A DNA stretch of 64,000 nucleotides, from the NCBI RefSeq assembly GCF_902729425.1, contig NZ_CACVCH010000046.1:31248-95247 (forward strand), read 5' to 3'. Shown here in pieces: positions 17,748-24,440 of the stretch. Numbering within the stretch: the first letter of the stretch is position 1; each line of letters opens with the position of its first letter. The notes beneath the pieces were generated by a model, which saw nothing but the letters and a program-made list of their open reading frames with translations, did no database searches and was not told where the DNA came from. Source of the DNA: Magnetospirillum sp. SS-4 (GTDB lineage Bacteria; Pseudomonadota; Alphaproteobacteria; Rhodospirillales; Magnetospirillaceae). Both the position numbers and the translations under genes were made by a program.

Positions 17748-18551
17748 TCACCGTAGTTCCGGGGCCAGCCACGCCCGCCCCGCCGCGGCCACCAGGGCCA
17801 AGGCGTCCAGGGCGCCGTCGGCCTCGCCCTTCTCGAAGTCGCCCTCGCATCTCGCCATGGTATTGGTGACATGGGCGAAACAGGCCACCGGACAACCTCG
17901 GGCACGCGAGAAAGCGTAGAGCGCCGCCGCTTCCATCTCCACCGCCAGGATGCCCGCGTCACGATGCGCGGCGATGGCCGCCTCGGTCTCGCGGTAGGGA
18001 GCGTCGGTGGTCCAGGTCGCCCCCCGGTGAAGAACGACGGGAGTCGTTTCATGCAGTGCCGCCAAACGCCCCAGCACGTCGGGGGCGGCTTCGGCGAAAC
18101 GGGACGGCGGCAGGTAGTGGTAGCTGGTGCCCTCGTCGCGAAGCGCCCGGTCGATCAGGATGAAGTAGGGAGCCTCGCCCACCGGCGTGATCTGACCGGA
18201 CGAGGTGACGCTGATCAGGAAACGGCAGCCGCTGGCGAACATCTGTTCGGCCAGCAGCACGGCGAAGGGGGCGCCGACGGCACAGCCGACCACCCCGAAC
18301 TCCAGCCCCTCATGCTCGAACCGCCACATCTCGGTATGGTAGCAGGCCCAGTGTTCGACCGGCCGCGCCTGGCCTGTGCGCTTAAGGTAGCGCACCATGT
18401 CGCCGTCGGGGTCGAGCAGGCAGAGGGCGGGCACCTCGGTATGGGTAAGGCCGCGCTGGCGCCTCGCCTCGCGCAGCAGGTTGGCCGGCTGGAACACCGA
18501 GGGCGCATCGGTGTCCTTGAGATCGAGGATGGGGGGTTGGGGAGCGGGCAT
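17748..18551 (-). CDS. Nucleoside phosphorylase (uridine phosphorylase-like)
   Basis: A 267-residue member of the PNP/UDP phosphorylase family, which cleaves nucleosides with phosphate to free base and ribose 1-phosphate. Family features are FGVVGCAVGAPFAVLLAEQM (phosphate-binding and core strand), a TSSGQ segment and the purine/uridine signature region ILAVEMEAAALYAFSRA, with the Met-Glu that contacts ribose. The N-terminal ~65 residues resemble the extended start of uridine phosphorylase relatives (COG2820-type). Base specificity cannot be read from the sequence. The methyltransferase gene upstream ends three bases before its start codon, so they probably share a transcript. Confidence 0.82.
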   Translation of the reverse strand: MPAPQPPILDLKDTDAPSVFQPANLLREARRQRGLTHTEVPALCLLDPDGDMVRYLKRTGQARPVEHWACYHTEMWRFEHEGLEFGVVGCAVGAPFAVLLAEQMFASGCRFLISVTSSGQITPVGEAPYFILIDRALRDEGTSYHYLPPSRFAEAAPDVLGRLAALHETTPVVLHRGATWTTDAPYRETEAAIAAHRDAGILAVEMEAAALYAFSRARGCPVACFAHVTNTMARCEGDFEKGEADGALDALALVAAAGRAWLAPELR

Positions 18552-18554
18552 GGC

Positions 18555-19166
18555 TCAGCGCCTCCGCAGGCGGCAGAACTGGAAGCGCTGGATTTTTCCT
18601 GCCGGGGTCGGGTGATCCTCGGTCATGGCGGCGAGCATCTCGAAATGAGGTGCGAACTCTGCGGCAAGGCCATCGGCGTCATAGCGGCGGATGGTCAGGC
18701 CGCTGCACCGCTCCGGCCCATCCAGGGCGAAGGTCCCGATCACCGCGTGCCCGCCGGTCGGTACGGCGGCGGCCATGGCGGCGGCATAGGCGGCCCGGTC
18801 GGCGGCTTCGGTGAGGAAGTGGAACACGGCGCGGTCATGCCAGAGGTCGAAACGGGAGGGCGGCGTCCATCCGGTCACGTCGGCGATCAGCCATTCCACC
18901 AGGGCGGCCCGGTCGCCCAGGCGGCGGCGCGCCCGTTCCAGCGCCGCCGGGGCGATGTCGAGAACGGTGACACGCCGGAAACCTTGCTCGACCAGGCAAT
19001 CCACCAGCCGCGAGGCACCGCCCCCGACATCGATGATCCTGCCTTCCGGTCCCAGGCCGGTGTCGCGGATCAGGGCCAGGGAAGTTTTCGGATGGTCCTG
19101 GTACCAGCTGACCTCGTTCTCGGCCTTGGTCTCGTAAACCGTCTGCCAATGCGACTGCCGGTCCAT
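18555..19166 (-). CDS. Class I SAM-dependent methyltransferase
   Basis: A 203-residue methyltransferase with motif I IIDVGGGASRLVDCL, an acidic end to strand 2 (VTVLDIAP) and motif IV-like LWHDRAVFHFL. The ATG at 19166 follows a strong GAGGGGGG ribosome site and gives the conserved start HWQTVYETKAENEVSWYQDHP. That start is typical of a small group of methyltransferases of unknown substrate. It lies 11 bases after the neighbouring methyltransferase gene and three bases before the nucleoside phosphorylase gene, forming a three-gene minus cluster. No substrate can be assigned. Confidence 0.82.
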   Translation of the reverse strand: MDRQSHWQTVYETKAENEVSWYQDHPKTSLALIRDTGLGPEGRIIDVGGGASRLVDCLVEQGFRRVTVLDIAPAALERARRRLGDRAALVEWLIADVTGWTPPSRFDLWHDRAVFHFLTEAADRAAYAAAMAAAVPTGGHAVIGTFALDGPERCSGLTIRRYDADGLAAEFAPHFEMLAAMTEDHPTPAGKIQRFQFCRLRRR

Positions 19167-19177
19167 GTGTTCCCCCC

Positions 19178-19855
19178 TCATATCTTTTGTGCCGTCATGG
19201 CGATGTAGGCGGCGCCCACCGTGGTCCGTGCGCCAAGAGCCGGGTCGAATGGCGCCATCAAGCGCGCCGCCCATCTCCAGGGCGGGAAGAACACGGCACC
19301 CCGCATCGCTTCCACCGCCAATCCAATCGAAGCCATCTCGGCCGCCAGCAATCGGGCATCGCTGAAATGTGCCTGCCGCCACAAGCGGGTCCCAAGCCAG
19401 ACGCGCATGAGGCGGATCACCGCCCATGGGCTCCAGCGTCCCAGTTCCCCAATCAGCAGATGGCCGCCGCCTCGCAGGACCCTGGCCGCTTCCGCCAGGG
19501 CGGCCCGGCGATCATGGATCAGGCACAGAACCGTGTTCATCACCGCGAGGTCGAAACTGGCGTCGGAAAATGGCAGCCGGCAGGCGTCACCCGCCAGGAA
19601 CTGGCCCTCCGTCACGGTAGCGCGGGCGGCCATGATCATGGCCGGATCGGCGTCGATGCCGGTGACGCGGGCTCCCTCCGTCGCCATCTCGGCAGCCAGG
19701 ACACCATCGCCGCAACCGATATCGAGGACATTCAGCCCCCGCAAGGGAGGGGCGATTCCCAGCAGGGCCTGATGCTCCAGGCGTTCGACGATTCGCCCAA
19801 GCGACGTTTTCCGCCACGCGGCATAACGGGTGGGGCCGATGCTGGATGCGCTCAC
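19178..19855 (-). CDS. Class I SAM-dependent methyltransferase (UbiE/Methyltransf_11 type)
   Basis: A 225-residue methyltransferase starting at GTG (19855). Motif I is NVLDIGCGDGVLAAEM, motif II is VTGIDADPAMI, and motif IV is SFDLAVMNTVLCLI. LRGGGHLLIGELG matches the post-III segment. It is divergent from the ArsR-rhodanese gene, with a palindrome between them that could control both. The substrate is unknown. Given its ArsR-family neighbour it could act in metalloid or sulfur metabolism, but nothing in the sequence proves this. Confidence 0.84.
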   Translation of the reverse strand: MSASSIGPTRYAAWRKTSLGRIVERLEHQALLGIAPPLRGLNVLDIGCGDGVLAAEMATEGARVTGIDADPAMIMAARATVTEGQFLAGDACRLPFSDASFDLAVMNTVLCLIHDRRAALAEAARVLRGGGHLLIGELGRWSPWAVIRLMRVWLGTRLWRQAHFSDARLLAAEMASIGLAVEAMRGAVFFPPWRWAARLMAPFDPALGARTTVGAAYIAMTAQKI

Positions 19856-19889
19856 GGCGCGGTTTCTCCGATAGATGAGGATAGCCTGT

Positions 19890-19911
19890 TATTCAATAAC
19901 TTTGTTGAATA
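19890..19911. promoter_or_regulatory. Inverted-repeat operator for the ArsR-type regulator
   Basis: TATTCAA (19890-19896) and TTGAATA (19905-19911) form a perfect 7-base inverted repeat with an 8-base spacer. It lies in the 91-base gap between the divergent methyltransferase and ArsR-rhodanese genes. Size and AT content fit the 12-2-12-like operators of ArsR/SmtB repressors. The link to this particular regulator is inferred from adjacency. Confidence 0.65.
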
Positions 19912-19946
19912 GTATGCTGCCATAGGCAGGCCGTCAATCTTCGGGC

Positions 19947-20648
19947 ATGATTCCCGAATACGTCGGCTTGAGGATAGGAGCGAGCTTGGCAGCCAAGAGC
20001 AGTCCGAAACTGTCCATTCTGGAGCAGATCGCCATGGTGGCGAAGGCCTTGGGAAATCCCCATCGCCTCGACCTCCTGGAACTGCTTGCCCAGGGCGAAC
20101 GCAGTGTCGAGGGACTAGCGGCGGCCAGCGGCCTGTCCTTCGCCAATACCTCGCAGCACCTCCAGGTCCTGCGGCGGAGCGGCTTGGCTGTTTCGCGCAG
20201 GAGCGGGCTGCACGTCCTTTACCGGACCTCCGGGGATGATGTTCTGGAACTCCTGGCCGCGCTGCGGCGGACGGCGGCGCGCCATGTGGAGGAGATCGAC
20301 CGGCTGATGCAGGGCTTCTTCCACCAGCGGGATGCCCTGGAGCCCGTCTCGCGCGACGAACTGGTCGGGCGCCTGGGGGATGGAACCGTGACTCTGCTCG
20401 ACGTCCGCCCGCCCGAGGAATATGCCGCCGGCCATCTGCCCGGAGCCATCAATATTCCCCTCAAGGAATTGCAGCGTCGCCTCGGGGAACTGCCGGACGG
20501 CGCCGAGGTGGTGGCCTATTGCCGGGGCCCCTACTGCGTCCTGGCCTTCGAGGCGGTGGCATCCCTGCGGGAGTGCGGCCGCGCCGCCCGGCGCCTGCAG
20601 GACGGCTTCCCGGAATGGCGTCTGGCCGGCTTGCCGGTGGAGACATGA
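19947..20648 (+). CDS. ArsR-family regulator fused to a rhodanese domain
   Basis: A 233-residue fusion protein. Residues ~25-105 form an ArsR-type winged helix (KALGNPHRLDLLELLAQGERSV, recognition helix region FANTSQHLQVLRRSGLA). Residues ~130-230 form a rhodanese domain with LLDVRPPEEYAAGHLPGAINIP and the active-site loop YCRGPYC, giving a catalytic Cys. Such fusions are known as sulfur- or persulfide-linked regulators. The ATG at 19947 was taken as start. A TTG at 19986 has a better-spaced AGGAG ribosome site (19976-19980) and would remove 13 residues. It probably represses itself and the divergent methyltransferase through the palindrome at 19890-19911. Confidence 0.86.
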   Translation: MIPEYVGLRIGASLAAKSSPKLSILEQIAMVAKALGNPHRLDLLELLAQGERSVEGLAAASGLSFANTSQHLQVLRRSGLAVSRRSGLHVLYRTSGDDVLELLAALRRTAARHVEEIDRLMQGFFHQRDALEPVSRDELVGRLGDGTVTLLDVRPPEEYAAGHLPGAINIPLKELQRRLGELPDGAEVVAYCRGPYCVLAFEAVASLRECGRAARRLQDGFPEWRLAGLPVET

Positions 20649-20759
20649 CCGGGGGAATGCGCCTTGATCTTGGCCTGATTGCCGCAGCTTACTGCCTCGA
20701 CAGCCCGGCGGTGTTCCGGCATTGTTGCCGGGACAGGGTATTTTCGGTGGAAGAACGTC

Positions 20760-22139
20760 ATGGCGCGAGAACCCGAGATCGTCACCCGCTATCGCCGGCT
20801 GGCGCTGGAGAACGACCCGGTGGCCCAATGCAAGCTGGGCGATCTCTACCGCCTGGGCTATCAGGTCAAGCGCGACATGGACGAGGCGGTGGTGTGGCTG
20901 GTGCGTTCGGCCCGCCAGGGCAACAAGGACGCCATCGGCCTGCTGAAGAAGATGGCCGCCGAAGGCGTCGACGTCCGCCGCCGGGTCGATGATCTGCCCG
21001 GCCCGCGTCAGACGGCTCCCCGCATCGACTGGGGGGCTGTCCCGGGCGAACCGGACGCGGCCGAGGGAGGCCAGGTGGCGGCGGAGGCCGCCGCCTCGCC
21101 GCCCCATCATCCGTCCACGCAGCCTCCGCCGCCGGCCGCCGTCTTGGACCCACGCGCGACGCCGCTGCCGACGGTCGAGGCCGAGACCGATCCCCTGGCG
21201 TTCGGCGAGGATGATCCTTCCCCTGATCCCGATCGTCTGCGCGCCCTGGCCGGCGGCGGCGATGCCGCCGCCATGGTGGCGCTGGGCAACGCCTACCGCC
21301 TGGGACGGGGCGTCGCCGCCGACCCGGCCGAGGCGGTGCGGCTGTATTCGCTGGCGGCCAAGGCCGGCGACGTCCGCGGCCAGTACTCGCTGGCGGTGAT
21401 GTACGATCTTGGCCTTGGCACCGCCCAGAGCAACGCCCATGCCCTGAAATGGTTCCGCGAGGCGGCCAAGCAGGGCGACGCCGCCGCCCAGTTCAACCTG
21501 GGCAACATGATCCGCCAGGGGCGCGGCGTCGAGGCCAGCCCCGACGTGGCGGCCAAATGGTTCCGTCAGGCCGCCGACCAGGGCGACGCCGCCGCCCTGT
21601 TCGCCCTGGCGACCCTGTACGAGAGCGGGAGCGGTGTCGAGCGCGACGAGGTCCAGGCGGCCGAGCTGTATCGCGAGGCGGCCGAGCACGGCGAGGCCGA
21701 GGCCCAGTTCAACCTGTCCAACATGCTGCGCCAGGGACGCGGCACCGAGGCCGATCCGGTCGAGGCGGCGGTGCTGTGCCGCCGTGCCGCCGAACAGGGG
21801 CTGGCCTCGGCCCAGTTCAATTACGGCCTGATGCTGCTGACCGGAACCGGCGTCGACCGCAACGATGCCGCCGCCGCCCAGTGGCTGCGGCGCGCCGCCA
21901 GGGCCGGCAATCCCGGCGCCCAGTACCATCTGGCCATCCTGCTGGAGCGCGGACAGGGCGTTCCCGCCGACCTGGTCGAGGCCCATTGCTGGCTCTGTCT
22001 CGCCGCGGATTCCGGCGTCGAGGCCGTGGCGGGGCCGGCCCGCCGGTCCGCCGAAGTGCTGGCCGCCCATCTGGGCGAGGCGGGGGTGGCCGAATCCCGC
22101 CGCCGCCGTGCCGGCCTCCTGCCGGAGGCGGTCCCATGA
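20760..22139 (+). CDS. Sel1-like repeat protein
   Basis: A 459-residue protein with Sel1-like (TPR-related) repeats. One or two degenerate repeats lie at residues ~5-65 (DPVAQCKLGDLYRLGYQVKRDMDEAVVWL). An Ala/Pro-rich linker follows to ~160, and then about seven regular 36-residue repeats to the end (for example AAQFNLGNMIRQGRGVEASPDVAAKWFRQAA). There is no signal peptide, so it is probably cytosolic. The ATG at 20760 follows a GGAAGA ribosome site; upstream in-frame codons have no such site. Its stop overlaps the start of the next gene (ATGA), so the two proteins are probably made together. It likely acts as a protein-protein scaffold; the partner may be the 561-residue neighbour. Confidence 0.85.
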   Translation: MAREPEIVTRYRRLALENDPVAQCKLGDLYRLGYQVKRDMDEAVVWLVRSARQGNKDAIGLLKKMAAEGVDVRRRVDDLPGPRQTAPRIDWGAVPGEPDAAEGGQVAAEAAASPPHHPSTQPPPPAAVLDPRATPLPTVEAETDPLAFGEDDPSPDPDRLRALAGGGDAAAMVALGNAYRLGRGVAADPAEAVRLYSLAAKAGDVRGQYSLAVMYDLGLGTAQSNAHALKWFREAAKQGDAAAQFNLGNMIRQGRGVEASPDVAAKWFRQAADQGDAAALFALATLYESGSGVERDEVQAAELYREAAEHGEAEAQFNLSNMLRQGRGTEADPVEAAVLCRRAAEQGLASAQFNYGLMLLTGTGVDRNDAAAAQWLRRAARAGNPGAQYHLAILLERGQGVPADLVEAHCWLCLAADSGVEAVAGPARRSAEVLAAHLGEAGVAESRRRRAGLLPEAVP

Positions 22140-23821
22140 GCTCGCCCAAGACCACCTACGAAATCCAGGTGCTGGACGACAAGCGCTGGGTCATCGCCTC
22201 CATGGCCGGCGACGAGGACAAGGCGAAGGCCTTCGCCGAGAACCTGCTCCAGGCCGGCAACCATGCCGCCGTCCGGGTCGTCAAGGATTACCAGCGCATC
22301 GACGGCACCCACAGCGAGACCGTGCTGCTGGAAAAGCAGGGCGAAATCAAGGGCGGCGGCGATCCCACCCTGGCCCAGATCACCGAGGCGCCGCCCTGCG
22401 CCACCCTGGAGGAGCTTTACGGCCAGCCGTCCCGCACCACCATCGGGCGGCTGTTGCGCAAGTACCTGGACGAGGCGCTGATCACGCCCACCGAATTGCT
22501 GCATGACGCCAAGGAGATGAAGCGGTTCGGCGACAAGGGCAACCTGCTCTATTCCGCCATCGACCGGGTGTCGTCGCTTCAGGCCAGGGCGGCGGGCGAG
22601 GAGAATTCCAAGGCGCGCAAGGACTTTCTCGACAAGTCGTGGGAGCAGTTGCTGGCCCGCGCCAAGGCCTTCGCCGAGAAGAAGGCCAAGGCGCCGCAGA
22701 CCCTGGCGGAGGCGGTGGCCGGCAGCGGCGGCGATTCGTTCGCGCTGCGCGCCCTGACGACGCTGGCCCTGCTGGAACGGCGCAGCTGGTTCGGCAAGCT
22801 GGACCTGATGATCGCCTGGGCCGCCGAGCCCGCCGCCGCCGATCACATGGGGATGATCGACGGCATCATTGCCGACTTGGTGGTGCCGGCCCAGGTCATC
22901 CAGGATCTGCTGGGGTTCCAGGCCAACCTGTCGGCGGCGCTGTGCCAGATCGTCAATCTGGTGGAGGGCAAGGCCGAGCCTGCCAAGTTCGCTCCCCCGA
23001 CCTTCGCCGCCCTGAACGGATTGTTCGCCGGCGGGGGGCTGCCCCAGACCCGTCAGGTGTTGATGGCCCGGGTAATCCGCGAGATCGGCGGCGGCAATCC
23101 GCTGTCGCGCAACGATCCCGGCCAGGAATTCGAGATGTTCCACAAGATGCTGCAACGTCTTGTGGACAAGGATGGCGTCACCGGCGGGCCGCCCCTGGCC
23201 GAATCGCTGCTGCAACGCGGCTCCAAGGTGATGAAGGGCGACGGCGAATCCATGTCCGCCCTTCAGGCGCTGGAAAATCTGCTGGGCACCCTCGCCGACG
23301 GCTGCGTCCGGCTGCAATTCCTGCTGACCCTGTGCGCCTCGCCGCTGGGCAAGAGCATGGGCGACATCCTGACCGAGGTGCTGGACGGCCATGTCCGCCG
23401 GTCGCGTCACATCGATCACTGGGTGCCGGTTCGGCTGTCGCCGCCGGCCCGCATGGCGGCGTTGACCGCCGCCAACAAATCGCTGCGCTCCTGCCCGGTG
23501 CTGGTGGATGGGTTCCGGAAAGCGCTGGCCGATCTGATCGACGACGTCATGGTCCGCTATCTCCAGGACGAGGGTGTCATCGAGAAGATCGACAAGGCCG
23601 ACGACCCCCTGGCCATCCGCGCCATCCGGCTGGTCAAGTTCTGCGGCTCGGGCGTGCTGATCGAGGGCAAGTCCCTCAACATGGCCAAGGCTCGCGTCGT
23701 CGAGCATCTGCGCCAGAAGCAGTTCGAGGAGAAATTCGTCGCCAGCTGTCCCGACCCCAGCCAGGGCGACAAGAATCTGCGCGATTTCCATCGGCTGCTG
23801 GTCGAGTGCGGATTCAGTTGA
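22136..23821 (+). CDS. Hypothetical protein, 561 residues, coupled to the Sel1 gene
   Basis: A largely alpha-helical, soluble protein without signal peptide or membrane helix. It begins with a short alpha/beta segment (YEIQVLDDKRWVIASMAGDEDKAKAFAENLL), reminiscent of a small sensor or substrate domain. Long helices follow. The middle contains KDFLDKSWEQLLARAKAFAEKKAKAPQ, and the C-terminal part LIDDVMVRYLQDEGVIEKIDKADDPLAIR. No enzyme motif was recognised. The start codon lies within the stop of the Sel1 gene, a strong sign of a functional pair. It may be a regulatory or scaffold protein; that is inference only. Confidence 0.75.
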   Translation: MSSPKTTYEIQVLDDKRWVIASMAGDEDKAKAFAENLLQAGNHAAVRVVKDYQRIDGTHSETVLLEKQGEIKGGGDPTLAQITEAPPCATLEELYGQPSRTTIGRLLRKYLDEALITPTELLHDAKEMKRFGDKGNLLYSAIDRVSSLQARAAGEENSKARKDFLDKSWEQLLARAKAFAEKKAKAPQTLAEAVAGSGGDSFALRALTTLALLERRSWFGKLDLMIAWAAEPAAADHMGMIDGIIADLVVPAQVIQDLLGFQANLSAALCQIVNLVEGKAEPAKFAPPTFAALNGLFAGGGLPQTRQVLMARVIREIGGGNPLSRNDPGQEFEMFHKMLQRLVDKDGVTGGPPLAESLLQRGSKVMKGDGESMSALQALENLLGTLADGCVRLQFLLTLCASPLGKSMGDILTEVLDGHVRRSRHIDHWVPVRLSPPARMAALTAANKSLRSCPVLVDGFRKALADLIDDVMVRYLQDEGVIEKIDKADDPLAIRAIRLVKFCGSGVLIEGKSLNMAKARVVEHLRQKQFEEKFVASCPDPSQGDKNLRDFHRLLVECGFS

Positions 23822-23883
23822 CGGATTGGTATAGGCGAGGCCGGCATCGGCTATTCCATCGGTAGAGGGATTGGCCATTGTCT

Positions 23884-23913
23884 TTGACAGCGGCGCCTTG
23901 CCGCCCCTACAAT
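23884..23913 (+). promoter_or_regulatory. Near-consensus sigma-70 promoter
   Basis: TTGACA (23884-23889) and TACAAT (23908-23913) are separated by 18 bases, a near-perfect housekeeping promoter. It is 55 bases upstream of the FlaF-like gene, whose start is preceded by a GGATAGGAGAG ribosome site. The 146-base gap after the 561-residue protein gene has no other content. Confidence 0.65.
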
Positions 23914-23967
23914 CGTAGAGTCAAACTTCCGTTATAGTTTTATACCTGTTTTGGATAGGAGAGAGCC

Positions 23968-24426
23968 ATGGCGACTCTATCCATGCCGGTTCGCCTGAAT
24001 CTCGGCGAACTCTGCGCCGCCGCGCTGGAGGCGGCCGCCGACAACCTCGCCGCCGCCTCGGACACCGAGTCCTTTCTTGGCGCGCTGGAGGAAAACCACG
24101 GATTGTGGCGTACCCTGGTCGAGGTGGCGCGACATCTTCCCTTGGATGTTCCGGCCTCCGACAGTGCCGGTTTCGTCATTTCGGTCTCGCGCAAATGTGG
24201 GCAGGGGGTTTGCGACGAGCATGTGGAGGCGCTGATCGGCATCAACCGGCGGATGTCCGCCCAATTGGTCAAGGCCGGCGATCCCTGCCGGATTCAGCGG
24301 CGGGCCGAACTGGCGTGGCGCGAAACCGGATTGGCTCCGTCGGTACCGTTTTCCCGCTGGCTGACCGATGAAATCCTGCGCAAGTCGCGTCACCAGGACA
24401 GCCGGCCGGAATCCCTGGCCGGGTAG
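23968..24426 (+). CDS. FlaF-like protein (possible)
   Basis: A 152-residue soluble protein. The middle part, LGALEENHGLWRTLVEVARHL followed about 40 residues later by VEALIGINRRMSAQL, resembles flagellar regulator FlaF of alphaproteobacteria ('..nqrLWtif...' and '..ILI.INRNia.GL'). The rest is not recognisable, and the C-terminal 40 residues are extra. No flagellar genes surround it, so it could be a divergent paralogue or an unrelated helical protein. It has its own strong promoter and ribosome site and ends 14 bases before the end of the convergent hybrid kinase gene. Confidence 0.45.
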   Translation: MATLSMPVRLNLGELCAAALEAAADNLAAASDTESFLGALEENHGLWRTLVEVARHLPLDVPASDSAGFVISVSRKCGQGVCDEHVEALIGINRRMSAQLVKAGDPCRIQRRAELAWRETGLAPSVPFSRWLTDEILRKSRHQDSRPESLAG

Positions 24427-24440
24427 GGAGGCGGCTGGCG

